Shown: positions 38,378 to 47,203, counted from the first letter of the stretch. The stretch is DNA of 64,000 nucleotides from JAGOEY01 sp017997515 (GCA_026314275.1 CP111109.1:2852001-2916000), one strand, 5' to 3'. Numbers and translations: made by a program. Notes: a model not told the origin generated them from the sequence alone.

Positions 38378-39163
38378 ATGAGCGGAATACTCGAACGCAG
38401 TTTTAAGGTTCTGGAACATCTTGCGGCACATCCCGAAGGCTGCACCCTGTCGGGTCTGGCCGCAGAAATGCAGACCCCTTTAAGCGCCACCCACCGCTTG
38501 CTGACCGAGCTGGTGCGCTGCGGTTATGTGCGCCAGGACCAAAGCCATGGCGACTATGTGCTGACCATCAAACTCGTCTCGCTCGGCCTCTTTTTCCTGA
38601 GCAACAGCGGCATCGTGGACATTGCACAGCCGCTGCTCGACCGCCTGGCTGCCGAGTCCGGTGAACTGGTGCGCCTGGCCGTGGTGGACGGTGACGCTTT
38701 GACCTTTGTGGCCAAGGCGCAGGGTGCCACGCGGGGCTTGCGCTACGACCCCGACATGGGCCTGTCCGTCACGCTGTCGTGCAGCGCAGCAGGCCATGCC
38801 TGGTTGTCCACCATGACCGACGAGCAGGCGTTGGTGCGGGTCGCGCAGCAGGGCTTCGGGCTGCCGCAGGACTTCGGCCCCAAGGCCCCGACCACCGACA
38901 AGGCCTTGCTCACCTACTTGCGTGCGGCCCGCAAACGCGGCTACAGCATGATCAACGAGGTGTTTGCCCCCGCCATGACGGCCATGGCTGCACCCGTGCG
39001 TATTGGCAATGGCACGGTGACTGGTGTTGTCACCATCGCCGGGCCGCTGGTGCGCCTGACGGAATACCGCATGCAGACCTTGGCCCCCTTGCTGCTGGAG
39101 ACGGCCGAAGATGTTGCCCGTGCGAGTGGTGCGTCTGCTTTGTTCCGGCGTAAAACGGCCTGA
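38378..39163 (+). CDS. IclR-family transcriptional regulator
   Basis: 261 residues from ATG 38378. The N-terminal winged helix GILERSFKVLEHLAAHPEGC, TLSGLAAEMQTPLSATHRLL is followed by the effector-binding domain with GHAWLSTMTDEQALV and MTAMAAPVRIGNGTVTGVVT. It diverges from the orphan dctP-aroQ pair, with a clear IclR-type palindrome in between, so it probably controls that pair and itself. IclR proteins often sense aromatic or carbohydrate acids. Confidence 0.9.
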   Translation: MSGILERSFKVLEHLAAHPEGCTLSGLAAEMQTPLSATHRLLTELVRCGYVRQDQSHGDYVLTIKLVSLGLFFLSNSGIVDIAQPLLDRLAAESGELVRLAVVDGDALTFVAKAQGATRGLRYDPDMGLSVTLSCSAAGHAWLSTMTDEQALVRVAQQGFGLPQDFGPKAPTTDKALLTYLRAARKRGYSMINEVFAPAMTAMAAPVRIGNGTVTGVVTIAGPLVRLTEYRMQTLAPLLLETAEDVARASGASALFRRKTA

Positions 39164-39265
39164 AGTCTGCAGCACTGCGCAAGTGGTGTCCGCGATGGGT
39201 TGGGGGAAACCCTTGCCTGCTGATCCAGCCGCGTGGTGGCGTTGTTCAGACCCTATACTGCCAAA

Positions 39266-39958
39266 ATGAACCAAGCGGTACATTCCATCCAGCCCGGGGC
39301 ACCAGCCACAAAGAAAGAGAAAGCCGTCTCTGCACCCGCAGGGCGCACCAACGACCCCGCGCGCACCATGGCGGGTATTCTGGAAGTGGCAACCGCAGAG
39401 TTTGCGGCCAAGGGGCTGGCGGGCGCACGCATCGATGCCATTGCCGATGCCACCCACACCAGCAAGCGCATGATCTACTACTATTTTGGTAGCAAGGAAG
39501 GCTTGTATATCCGGGTGCTGGAAGACTCGTACCGCCGTATGCGCAGTATCGAGTCAGAGCAATCACTCGACGACCTGCCGCCCGAAGAAGCCTTGCGCAA
39601 ACTGGTCAGTTTCACCTTCGACCACCACCAGGGCAACCAGGATTACATCCGGCTGGTGATGACGGAAAACATGGCGCGTGGTGCCTACCTGGCGCAGAGC
39701 ATGACCGTCCAGCAGCTCAATGCGCAGGCCATCCTGGCCATCAGCCGTTTGTACGACCGCGGTGTGTCCCAGGGGCTGTTCCGCGCGGGGCTGGACCCGG
39801 TGGATATCCATGCCTCCATTTCTGCACTGGCCTTCTTCAACGTGTCGAACCGCTACACCTTTGACCAGATATTCAAGCGCGACGGCCAGTCGCCCGAAGC
39901 CCTTGCCGCGCGCCGCGCCAATGTCGTCGAGATGCTGGTGCGCTTTGTGCGCAAGTAG
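39266..39958 (+). CDS. TetR-family transcriptional regulator
   Basis: 230 residues from ATG 39266. After a 30-residue polar tail comes the TetR helix-turn-helix: AGILEVATAEFAAKGLAGAR, IDAIADATHTSKRMIYYYFG, SKEGLYIRVLEDSYRRM. The C-terminal ligand domain is about 140 residues. It lies between the IclR gene and a convergent amidohydrolase gene. A TAACTGGTTA dyad upstream of the TRAP operon at 40984 is a possible target (inference only). Confidence 0.9.
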   Translation: MNQAVHSIQPGAPATKKEKAVSAPAGRTNDPARTMAGILEVATAEFAAKGLAGARIDAIADATHTSKRMIYYYFGSKEGLYIRVLEDSYRRMRSIESEQSLDDLPPEEALRKLVSFTFDHHQGNQDYIRLVMTENMARGAYLAQSMTVQQLNAQAILAISRLYDRGVSQGLFRAGLDPVDIHASISALAFFNVSNRYTFDQIFKRDGQSPEALAARRANVVEMLVRFVRK

Positions 39959-39965
39959 CTGACTG

Positions 39966-40796
39966 CTACTCTGTAAAACCAAACAGGCGGCGTGGTGTAT
40001 CCCACAACACCGCCCGCTGCGCCGCAGCATCCGGCACCAATTTGCAGAACACATCCAGCAGCGGCCCGTAGTCTGTGCGCGCCGGAGCCCGCAAGAACGG
40101 CCAGTCGGACGCCCACACCAGCGCCTCAGGTGTGTACGCGTCCACCAGCGCCTGCACAAAAGGCCATGCATCCGTGTGCGGAAAGGGCAGGGAGGAGGCC
40201 TTCACCAAGCCGGATATCTTGACCACTGCGCGGCCTGTTTCGGCCAAACTTAACATCGCCTGGAACCCGGCCTGGCCTACACCGGCTTGTGGGTTCGGGC
40301 GTCCGCAGTGGTCAAACAGCAGCTGTGCGCCGCTGTCCACCAACAAGGGCTTCAGTTCCACCAGTTCGTCGTGCTGCACTTGCACCTGGGCCCACATGCC
40401 AAGCTGGCGCAAACGTTCCAGCAAGGGCCCGGCAGCGCGGTGGTAGTCCACACCCAGCAGGGCCACATTCATCGTCACCCCCACCACGCCCGCAGCCTGC
40501 AGCTCTTGCAGTGTGGCCAGGCTGGTGTCCAGCGGTACCACCGCCACACCTTTGAAGCGGCCTGCACCGTGGGCCACTGCGTCCAGAAGACAGCGGTTGT
40601 CAAAGCCATACCCCGAGTTGGGGCCCACCAGCAACGCATGGCGCACGCCGTGGGCGTCCATCACATGGCCCAGCTGTGCGGCAGTGCCGATTTCGTGCCC
40701 GGTGGGTTGGTAAAAATTGTCTGCAGGGTAGGGGAAGCGGACAGGGTCGAAGACATGCACATGGCAGTCGATCTTGGGTTGTGCAGCGAGGCTCAT
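39966..40796 (-). CDS. Amidohydrolase-2 family hydrolase, LigI-like
   Basis: 276 residues from ATG 40796 (MSLAAQPKIDCHVHVFDPVR), preferred over an open extension to 40832. Metal motifs: DCHVHVFDP, LLFDHCGRPNPQAG and ALVWASDWPFLRAPARTDYG. It resembles 2-pyrone-4,6-dicarboxylate lactonase but lacks the KYTPCDAS-type loop of LigI, so it probably acts on another lactone or dicarboxylate. It converges on the TetR gene with seven bases between stops and diverges from the TRAP operon. Confidence 0.8.
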   Translation of the reverse strand: MSLAAQPKIDCHVHVFDPVRFPYPADNFYQPTGHEIGTAAQLGHVMDAHGVRHALLVGPNSGYGFDNRCLLDAVAHGAGRFKGVAVVPLDTSLATLQELQAAGVVGVTMNVALLGVDYHRAAGPLLERLRQLGMWAQVQVQHDELVELKPLLVDSGAQLLFDHCGRPNPQAGVGQAGFQAMLSLAETGRAVVKISGLVKASSLPFPHTDAWPFVQALVDAYTPEALVWASDWPFLRAPARTDYGPLLDVFCKLVPDAAAQRAVLWDTPRRLFGFTE

Positions 40797-40983
40797 GGTC
40801 TTTTCGGGATGGCTTGTGGGCCGTTTGTACACGGCTGGACGGCCCTATGCCCTGGCCGTCCAGGGGATGCAGAGGCAGATACCCAAGATTTCAGCAGGTG
40901 CACCACTGAGCTAGCACTTTTGGGCATAACAGATATCACCAGGCACCACTTTGTGTATAGGGTAAGCCCTCAAGGTAAAAAAT

Positions 40984-40993
40984 TAACTGGTTA
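40984..40993. promoter_or_regulatory. Candidate TetR operator upstream of the TRAP operon
   Basis: TAACTGGTTA, arms TAAC/GTTA, 38 bases before the dctQ start in an AT-rich stretch of the divergent gap 40797-41030. That gap otherwise shows no gene. Confidence 0.35.
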
Positions 40994-41030
40994 GTACATT
41001 AATGGAAGAAGTCGCTCTTGGAGACAAACC

Positions 41031-41570
41031 GTGGTTCAAAAACTCATTAACCGGTACTGCCAGCTACTGGCCTGGCTCATCGTGGGCTGCCTGGCCCTGA
41101 TGGTGGTGCTGGTGTTCACCAACGTTGTGCTGCGCTATGCCATGAATTCAGGCATTTCGATTTCGGAAGAGTTGTCGCGCTGGCTTTTTGTCTGGCTCAC
41201 CTTCCTGGGTGCCGTCATCGCCATGAACGAAGGGGCCCACCTGGGCACCGACACCCTGGTGTCACGCCTGCCGGTGGCGGGCAAAAAAATCTGCCTGGTG
41301 ATTGGCCACGTGCTGATGCTGTACGTGTGCTGGCTGGTGTTCAAGGGCACCTGGGACCAGGTGGTGATCAACCTCGATTCGACCAGTGCGGCGATGGAGG
41401 TGTCGATGGCCTGGTTCTATGGCTGCGGCCTGGTGTTTGCCGTCTCTGGCGCGGTGATTTTGCTGAACAGGTTGTGGTTGCTGGTCAGCGGCCAGCTGAC
41501 CGAAGACCAGTTGATTGGCATCCGTGAATCGGAAGAAGAGCCCATCGACGTGCCCAAGCCCATCCAGTAA
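41031..41570 (+). CDS. dctQ: TRAP transporter small permease (DctQ)
   Basis: 179 residues from GTG 41031 (MVQKLINRYCQLLAWLIVG). Four membrane helices, with the family motif ISISEELSRWLFVWLTFLGA (essential Glu/Trp positions) and GAHLGTDTLVSRLP. It forms the permease with DctM and works with a DctP binding protein using a Na+ or H+ gradient. First gene of dctQ-dctM-dctP-aroQ. Confidence 0.92.
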   Translation: MVQKLINRYCQLLAWLIVGCLALMVVLVFTNVVLRYAMNSGISISEELSRWLFVWLTFLGAVIAMNEGAHLGTDTLVSRLPVAGKKICLVIGHVLMLYVCWLVFKGTWDQVVINLDSTSAAMEVSMAWFYGCGLVFAVSGAVILLNRLWLLVSGQLTEDQLIGIRESEEEPIDVPKPIQ

Positions 41571-41588
41571 ACCCGAAGAAACAAAATC

Positions 41589-42869
41589 ATGACTATTGCA
41601 GTTTTCCTCGGTGCTTTGCTGGGTGCCATGGCGCTGGGTATCCCTATCGCCTTCTCGCTTTTGCTCTGTGGTGCCGCCCTGATGTGGCACCTGGACATGT
41701 TCGATGCGCAGATCCTGGCGCAGAACGTCATCAACGGTGCCGACAGCTTTCCGCTGCTGGCCGTGCCTTTCTTCATGCTGGCAGGTGAGGTGATGAACAC
41801 CGGTGGTTTGTCCAAACGTATCGTCAACTTCGCCATGGCACTGGTCGGTCATATCCGGGGTGGCCTGGGTTACGTGACCATCATTGCCGCGTGTTTGCTG
41901 TCGGCTTTGTCGGGCTCTGCCGTGGCCGACGCTGCTGCACTGACGGCACTGCTGCTGCCCATGATGGTCAAGGCCGGGCATGACAAGGCGCGCAGCGGTG
42001 GCCTGATTGCCGCCTGTGGTGTGATCGGCCCGATCATTCCGCCGTCCATTGGTTTTGTGATTTTTGGCGTTGCCGCCAACGTCTCGATCAGCAAGTTGTT
42101 CCTCGCTGGTATCTTCCCGGGCATCGTGCTGGCAGCCGGCCTGTGGATGACCTGGTGGTGGCTCACACGCCGCGAAAAGTTGGAGCCCCCACCGCGTAAA
42201 ACCCGCGCCGAAGTGGTTGCAGCGTTCCGCAGTGCAGGCTGGGCCTTGTTGCTGCCGGTGATTATTCTGGTGGGCCTGCGGATGGGTGTGTTCACCCCCA
42301 CGGAGGCTGCTGTGGTGGCTGCGGTGTATGCACTGTTTGTGGCCGGTGTCATCTACAAAGAGCTGACCCTCAAGCAACTTTACGACGTGTTCCTGGGTGC
42401 AGCCAAAACCACAGCCGTCATCATGTTCCTGGTGGCTGCGGCCATGGTGTCCGCGTGGCTCATCACCGTGGCCCAGTTGCCCGACCAGGTCGTTGCCTTG
42501 CTGCAGCCGCTGCTGGACCGTCCCATGCTGCTGATGTTCGCCATGATGGTGCTGGTCATGGCCGTGGGCACCGCCATGGACATGACCCCCACCATCCTGA
42601 TCCTCACCCCGGTGCTGATGCCACTGGTCAAGGCTGCGGGTATCGACCCGGTTTATTTCGGCGTCTTGTTCATCATCAACAACTCCATTGGTCTGATCAC
42701 ACCACCCGTGGGCACCGTGCTGAACGTGGTGGCCGGTGTGGGCAAGATGCGTATGGACGATGTCACCCGTGGCGTGTTCCCGTTCATGCTCGTGCAGTTT
42801 GCGGTCATGTTCTTGATGGTGCTGTTCCCGCAAATCATCATGTGGCCCGCGAAGTTTCTCTACGGTTGA
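41589..42869 (+). CDS. dctM: TRAP transporter large permease (DctM)
   Basis: 426 residues, 12 or more hydrophobic segments. Family signatures: IAFSLLLCGAALMW, VPFFMLAGEVMNTGGLSKRI, LSGSAVADAAALTALLLPMM, GPIIPPSIGFVIFGVAANVS and TPPVGTVLNVVAGVGKM near the end. Core of the tripartite permease in the inner membrane. 18 bases after dctQ. Confidence 0.95.
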   Translation: MTIAVFLGALLGAMALGIPIAFSLLLCGAALMWHLDMFDAQILAQNVINGADSFPLLAVPFFMLAGEVMNTGGLSKRIVNFAMALVGHIRGGLGYVTIIAACLLSALSGSAVADAAALTALLLPMMVKAGHDKARSGGLIAACGVIGPIIPPSIGFVIFGVAANVSISKLFLAGIFPGIVLAAGLWMTWWWLTRREKLEPPPRKTRAEVVAAFRSAGWALLLPVIILVGLRMGVFTPTEAAVVAAVYALFVAGVIYKELTLKQLYDVFLGAAKTTAVIMFLVAAAMVSAWLITVAQLPDQVVALLQPLLDRPMLLMFAMMVLVMAVGTAMDMTPTILILTPVLMPLVKAAGIDPVYFGVLFIINNSIGLITPPVGTVLNVVAGVGKMRMDDVTRGVFPFMLVQFAVMFLMVLFPQIIMWPAKFLYG

Positions 42870-42927
42870 TGCATTTGCCCCTTTTTGTTTTTTCGTGCCA
42901 TTCCTATAACTTGTCCAGGAGATATCC

Positions 42928-43938
42928 ATGAAACGTCTGTTCATCAAAACGCTGGTAGCCGCTGCTGCCGTGGTCGCTTTCGGTGGTGCCAGTGCAGCCA
43001 CTATCGGTGAGCACACCATCAAGTTCGCCACCCAAAACCCCAAGGGCCACCCGCTGGTGATTGGCATGGAGAAGTTCGCCGAGATCGTGACTGCCAAGTC
43101 GGGCGGCAAGATCAAGGTCAACATGTTCCCCGGCGGCGTGTTGGGTGGTGATGCGCCCAACGTGTCGGCCCTGCAAGGCGGCACGCTGGAGATGGTGTCC
43201 ATGAACTCCGGCATCCTGGCCAGCCAGGTCAAAGAATTTGCGGTGTACGACTTCCCATTCCAGTTCGCCAACGGCAAGGAAGCCGACGCTGTGGTGGACG
43301 GCCCGTTCGGCAAGATGATGCACGCCAAGCTGCAGGACAAAGGTATGGTCGGCCTGACCTACTGGGAGCTGGGTTTCCGCAACATGACCAACAGCAAGCG
43401 CCCGATCAACACCGTGGCCGACCTGGCCGGTCTGAAGATCCGCGTGATCCCCAACCCGATCAACCTCGACTGGGTCAAGGCACTGGACGCCAATCCCACG
43501 CCCATGGCTTTCCCTGAGGTCTATGCCGCGCTGGAATCCAAGGCCCTGGACGGCCAGGAAAACCCGCTGAGTGTGGTGCTGGCGAACAAGTTCTTTGAAG
43601 TGCAAAAACACCTCACGCTGACCAACCACCAGTACAACCCGCAGTCGGTCATCATCAGCAAGAAGTTCTGGGACAAACTCAACGCCGATGAGAAGAAACT
43701 GATTGGTGATGCTGCTGTGGAAGCTGGCAAATACCAGCGCCAGGTGGCACGCGAAGCAGCCACCACGGCCCTGGACACTCTCAAGAAGGCCGGCATGCAG
43801 GTGACCGAGTTGCCTCCCGCCGAAATGGACAAGCTGCGCGACAAAATGCGCCCCGTGATCGCCAAGTACGCCGTGTCCGTGGGCCAGGAAACAGTCCAGG
43901 CCATGCAGGCTGAATTGGCCAAGGCACGCGCCAAGTAA
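42928..43938 (+). CDS. dctP: TRAP transporter binding protein (DctP), partner of dctQM
   Basis: 336 residues with a signal peptide (LFIKTLVAAAAVVAFGGASA before ATIGE). Motifs: TIKFATQNPKGHPLVIGMEK, YWELGFRNMTNSKRPINTVA, LAGLKIRVIPNPINLDWVKA and YAALESKALDGQENPLSVVL. It is clearly paralogous to the orphan DctP at 37143-38150, differing mostly in surface regions. The following aroQ, aroE and dehydroshikimate dehydratase genes point to quinate or shikimate-type substrates. A strong terminator-like hairpin follows the stop. Confidence 0.94.
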   Translation: MKRLFIKTLVAAAAVVAFGGASAATIGEHTIKFATQNPKGHPLVIGMEKFAEIVTAKSGGKIKVNMFPGGVLGGDAPNVSALQGGTLEMVSMNSGILASQVKEFAVYDFPFQFANGKEADAVVDGPFGKMMHAKLQDKGMVGLTYWELGFRNMTNSKRPINTVADLAGLKIRVIPNPINLDWVKALDANPTPMAFPEVYAALESKALDGQENPLSVVLANKFFEVQKHLTLTNHQYNPQSVIISKKFWDKLNADEKKLIGDAAVEAGKYQRQVAREAATTALDTLKKAGMQVTELPPAEMDKLRDKMRPVIAKYAVSVGQETVQAMQAELAKARAK

Positions 43939-43949
43939 GCATGACTCCT

Positions 43950-43975
43950 GCGGGCCGTGCGCGGCCCGCATTTTT
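43950..43975 (+). terminator. Intrinsic terminator between dctP and aroQ
   Basis: GCGGGCCG (43950-43957) pairs with CGGCCCGC (43962-43969) around TGCG, followed by ATTTTT. It lies 11 bases after dctP and may attenuate transcription into the catabolic enzyme genes. Confidence 0.75.
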
Positions 43976-43988
43976 CGAGAGAACCCCC

Positions 43989-44438
43989 ATGCGTGTCCTC
44001 ATGCTTCACGGCATCAACCACAACATGTTCGGCAAGCGTGACCCGGTGCAGTACGGCACCACCACGCTGGACGAAATCAACGCCAGCCTGAACGCGCTGG
44101 GCCAGGAGCTCGGTGCCACGGTGGACGCGTTCCAGACCAACAGCGAAGCGGCCATGTGTGAGCGTATCCACCAGGCCTACACCGACAAGGTGGACGCGGT
44201 GCTGATCAACGCCGGTGCCTGGACACATTACAGCTACGGCATCCGTGATGCGCTGGCCATCCTGACCTGCCCCATCGTCGAGCTGCACATGTCCAACATC
44301 CACGCGCGCGAGGCTTTCCGCCACGTGTCGGTGTTTGCCGAAATCGTCAAAGGCCAGATCTGCGGTTTTGGTATGGACAGCTACCTGCTGGGTTTGCGCG
44401 CGGGCGTGTCTGCCGCCCAGGCCGCGCGCAGAAGTTGA
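43989..44438 (+). CDS. aroQ: Type II 3-dehydroquinate dehydratase, catabolic
   Basis: Interconverts 3-dehydroquinate and 3-dehydroshikimate. About 149 residues from ATG 43989. Catalytic positions are intact: Arg17 and Tyr22 in GKRDPVQYG, Asn74 and His80 in INAGAWTHYSYGIRDAL, and ELHMSNIHAREAFRHVS. The usual GPNLN motif is GINHN, a deviation also worth noting. Its position between a TRAP binding protein and a shikimate dehydrogenase homologue suggests a catabolic (quinate/shikimate) role, not aromatic amino acid synthesis. Followed by a repeat copy. Confidence 0.88.
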   Translation: MRVLMLHGINHNMFGKRDPVQYGTTTLDEINASLNALGQELGATVDAFQTNSEAAMCERIHQAYTDKVDAVLINAGAWTHYSYGIRDALAILTCPIVELHMSNIHAREAFRHVSVFAEIVKGQICGFGMDSYLLGLRAGVSAAQAARRS

Positions 44439-44448
44439 GCGTTTTATG

Positions 44449-44505
44449 CTATTAATTGAATAGCTGCTTGCGCTTGCTCACAGGGCGCTAGCGGCATTTT
44501 TTATG
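44449..44505 (+). repeat. Interspersed palindromic repeat, copy D
   Basis: TGAATAGCTGCTTGCGCTTG, loop, GGGCGCTAGCGGCATTTTTT. It lies between aroQ and the shikimate dehydrogenase gene. Confidence 0.65.
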
Positions 44506-44543
44506 CCTCATTCACAGGCAATGACTTCTGAAATTTACACACC

Positions 44544-45371
44544 ATGATCCGCGGCACCACCGAACTCATCGCCCACATCGGATACCCGACCCACGCCTTC
44601 AAGGCACCGATGATCTACAACCCGCATTTCGAACAGACGGGCATCGACGCTGTGGTGGTGCCTATGGGGTGTAAGCCGGACGATTACCCGGCCTTCCTGC
44701 GTGCAGTGTTCACACTCACCAACATCCGTGGCGCACTCATCACCATGCCGCACAAGGTGGCCACTGTGGGCCTGCTCGACGAAGTGTCGGCCACCGCCCA
44801 GATTGCAGGGTCTTGTAATGCCGTGCGCCGCACCGCAGACGGCCGCCTGGTCGGAGACATGTTCGACGGTGCCGGGTTTGTGCGTGGTGTGCAGCGCAAA
44901 GGCCTGCAGCTCACGGGCATCCGTGCGCTGGTGGTCGGTTGTGGAGGTGTCGGCTCTGCCATTGCTGCGTCCTTGGCTGCGGCCGGTGTGGGGGCCATCG
45001 GTTTGTTTGATGCCTATGCTGCCTCGGCCGAAGGCCTGGCCGACCGGCTGCGCCAGCATTACCCCGCGCTGCAGGTAACGGTGGGCTCCAATGACCCCGC
45101 CGGTTATGACCTGGTGGTCAACGGCACACCGATGGGCATGAACGACGGTGACCCGTTGCCCATGGACGTGGCGCGTATCGCCCCATCCACCTTTGTCGGT
45201 GAAGTGGTGATGAAGCAGGAGATGACCGCCTTCCTGCGTGCCGCACAGGCGCGTGGCTGCCGCGTGCAGATTGGCTCGGACATGTTGTTTGAGCAGATTC
45301 CCGCCTACCTGGAATTTTTTGGTTTCCCCGGCACCACGCCCGAAGCGCTGCGTGCCGTTGCCCGTCTCTGA
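44544..45371 (+). CDS. Shikimate/quinate dehydrogenase family protein (AroE-like)
   Basis: 275 residues. The substrate domain starts TTELIAHIGYPTHAFKAPMI and contains GALITMPHKVATVGLLDEVS with the catalytic Lys, then the Rossmann motif ALVVGCGGVGSAIAASLAAA and DLVVNGTPMGMND. The first motif differs from biosynthetic AroE (GxPxxHSxSP is replaced by GYPTHAFKAP), typical of catabolic paralogues. It probably oxidises shikimate to 3-dehydroshikimate or quinate to 3-dehydroquinate. ATG 44544. Confidence 0.85.
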   Translation: MIRGTTELIAHIGYPTHAFKAPMIYNPHFEQTGIDAVVVPMGCKPDDYPAFLRAVFTLTNIRGALITMPHKVATVGLLDEVSATAQIAGSCNAVRRTADGRLVGDMFDGAGFVRGVQRKGLQLTGIRALVVGCGGVGSAIAASLAAAGVGAIGLFDAYAASAEGLADRLRQHYPALQVTVGSNDPAGYDLVVNGTPMGMNDGDPLPMDVARIAPSTFVGEVVMKQEMTAFLRAAQARGCRVQIGSDMLFEQIPAYLEFFGFPGTTPEALRAVARL

Positions 45372-45394
45372 GAACGTGTTCTAAGGATTCACCC

Positions 45395-46276
45395 ATGACC
45401 CAGCCCGTTGCCAACCGCGAAGCCGTGCCTGAAATGCCCAACCGTGCGGGCATCGAAGGTATTGAATTCATCGAATACGCGACCAGCCGCCCCCAGGCCC
45501 TGGGCCAGGTGCTCGAATCGATGGGCTTTCGCCCGGTGGCGCGCCACCGCTCGCGTGAGGTGGTTCTGTACCGCCAAGGTGGCATGAACCTGGTGGTGAA
45601 TGCCCACCCTGATGACGCACGGGTCAGTGCCACGGTGGACGGCTCACCCGTGATCTCGGCCGTCGCTTTTCGGGTGCACGATGCCCACAAGACATTCCGC
45701 CGCTGCCTGGAGCTGGGCGCATGGGAGGTTCCCAGCCACGCCCAAGCCATGGAGCTGCACATCCCGGCCATCCACGGCCCCGGTGGCAGCCGCTTTTATT
45801 TCGTGGATCGCTGGAAAGAGTTCTCGATCTACGACATCGACTTTGTGGCCATTCCCACGGTGGACCAGGCACCGCCTGCGCTGGAAGGTATGGGCTACTT
45901 CGGTGTGGTCCAGTACATCGGTGCCGACCGCAGCGCCGACTGGCTCGCGTACTACGAAGAAATGTTCGACTTCCAGTCCATCCCGGACGAACAACGCTTT
46001 GGCATCCTGCCCAAAGGCAAACTCATGCGCAGCCCGTGTGGCAAGTTTTTGTGGCAGGTGATCGAGCCCGACCCGTGGATGGAATCCGACGGCGCGGCGG
46101 AAAGCCTGCTGCGGGTGGGCCTGGGTGTGCCAGACGTGCCGGCGGCCGTGGCCCGCCTCAAGGCCAATGGCGTGGACTTCATCGAGTCGGCGCAGTTGCA
46201 CCCTGAGGACCGTGGCGCGCTGACGCGTAACCTGCTGGGCTCCGTCTCGTTCGAGCTGGTCCACCAGGCCGGGTAA
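45395..46276 (+). CDS. HPPD-like VOC protein, C-terminal-domain half of a split QuiC-type dehydratase
   Basis: 293 residues with two VOC modules as in 4-hydroxyphenylpyruvate dioxygenase (GIEFIEYATSRPQALGQVLE, FYFVDRWKEFSIYDIDFVAI, GYFGVVQYIGADRSADWLAY, LWQVIEPDPWM). In Pseudomonas QuiC-type 3-dehydroshikimate dehydratases such a domain is fused behind the dehydratase domain; here it is a separate gene placed in front of the dehydratase gene. A dioxygenase activity cannot be excluded. ATG 45395, 23 bases after the dehydrogenase, same operon. Confidence 0.75.
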   Translation: MTQPVANREAVPEMPNRAGIEGIEFIEYATSRPQALGQVLESMGFRPVARHRSREVVLYRQGGMNLVVNAHPDDARVSATVDGSPVISAVAFRVHDAHKTFRRCLELGAWEVPSHAQAMELHIPAIHGPGGSRFYFVDRWKEFSIYDIDFVAIPTVDQAPPALEGMGYFGVVQYIGADRSADWLAYYEEMFDFQSIPDEQRFGILPKGKLMRSPCGKFLWQVIEPDPWMESDGAAESLLRVGLGVPDVPAAVARLKANGVDFIESAQLHPEDRGALTRNLLGSVSFELVHQAG

Positions 46277-46286
46277 GGAGCAAACT

Positions 46287-47177
46287 ATGCATGTGCTCGA
46301 CACCTATGGCATGGACACCATCACCCTGGCAGGGCCGCTGGAGGCCAAACTCGCCGCCATGAAAGCCGTGGGTTTTTCGCAGGTGATGCTCAGCGCGCGT
46401 GACGTGGTGGGCCACCCGCAGGGCCTGGCCGCCGCGGTGGAGGCGGTGCGCGCCAGTGGTCTGCGCCCCACGGGCTTCCAGGTATTGCGCGACTTTGAAG
46501 GCCTGTCAGGCCACCTGCATGCGTACAAGGTGGACATCGCCAAGTCGATGCTGGAGATGTGCGCAGCACTCGGCAGCAAGGTGCTGCTGGCCTGTTCATC
46601 CACCTCGCGCCATGCCACGCAGGACCTGGACGTGATTGCGCGCGACCTGCGCAAACTCGCCATGCTGGCCTTGCCGCTGGGCATCAAGGTGGCGTACGAA
46701 GGCCTGTCGTGGGGCCGCACGGTGAACGAGTTCACCACCGCCTGGGACGTGGTCTGCCGTGCAGACTGCCCGAACCTCGGGCTGGGCCTGGACTCGTTCC
46801 ATGTGTTCGCCGCCAAAACACCGCTCGACGCCATCGACGACCTGGACCCGGACCGTATCTTCCTGGTGCAGCTGGCCGACTTCATGTGGCACGAAACCCC
46901 GAGTTTTGAAGAGCGTATGACCACGGCCCGCACCTTCCGCGTGTTCCCTGGTGAAGGGGTGCACAGCGAACAGCTGGCGGACCTGGTGCTGCGCCTGCAC
47001 CGTATTGGTTACCGGGGCGACCTGAGTTTTGAGGTCTTCAACGACGACTACCAACAGCTGCCGCTGGAGACCGTGGCCGAGCGCGGCCGCCGCAGTGCGT
47101 TGTGGCTGAACGAAGATGTGCTACACCGTTCTGCCCCTTTGCCGGCCTGGGTTTACAACAAGACTGCCAAGGTTTGA
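46287..47177 (+). CDS. quiC: 3-dehydroshikimate dehydratase (xylose-isomerase-like TIM barrel)
   Basis: Converts 3-dehydroshikimate to protocatechuate, linking the quinate/shikimate branch to the 4,5-cleavage genes. 296 residues of the sugar phosphate isomerase/AP endonuclease family. Metal-site pattern: VAYEGLSWGRTVNEF (Glu), LGLGLDSFHVFAAKTPLD (Asp/His), FLVQLADFMWHETPSF and RVFPGEGVHSEQLADLV, then LSFEVFNDDY (Glu). It starts ten bases after the HPPD-like gene. Assignment is from fold, motifs and context; other isomerase-like activities are possible. Confidence 0.8.
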   Translation: MHVLDTYGMDTITLAGPLEAKLAAMKAVGFSQVMLSARDVVGHPQGLAAAVEAVRASGLRPTGFQVLRDFEGLSGHLHAYKVDIAKSMLEMCAALGSKVLLACSSTSRHATQDLDVIARDLRKLAMLALPLGIKVAYEGLSWGRTVNEFTTAWDVVCRADCPNLGLGLDSFHVFAAKTPLDAIDDLDPDRIFLVQLADFMWHETPSFEERMTTARTFRVFPGEGVHSEQLADLVLRLHRIGYRGDLSFEVFNDDYQQLPLETVAERGRRSALWLNEDVLHRSAPLPAWVYNKTAKV

Positions 47178-47203
47178 GCGCCCGTTTGCGGTACAACGGC
47201 GGC

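Noticed and set aside
41262..43340. 692-codon minus-strand open frame over dctM and dctP
   Set aside because: Antisense to two clear transporter genes; the His/Gln/Asn-rich product is typical of reverse reading of membrane-protein genes.
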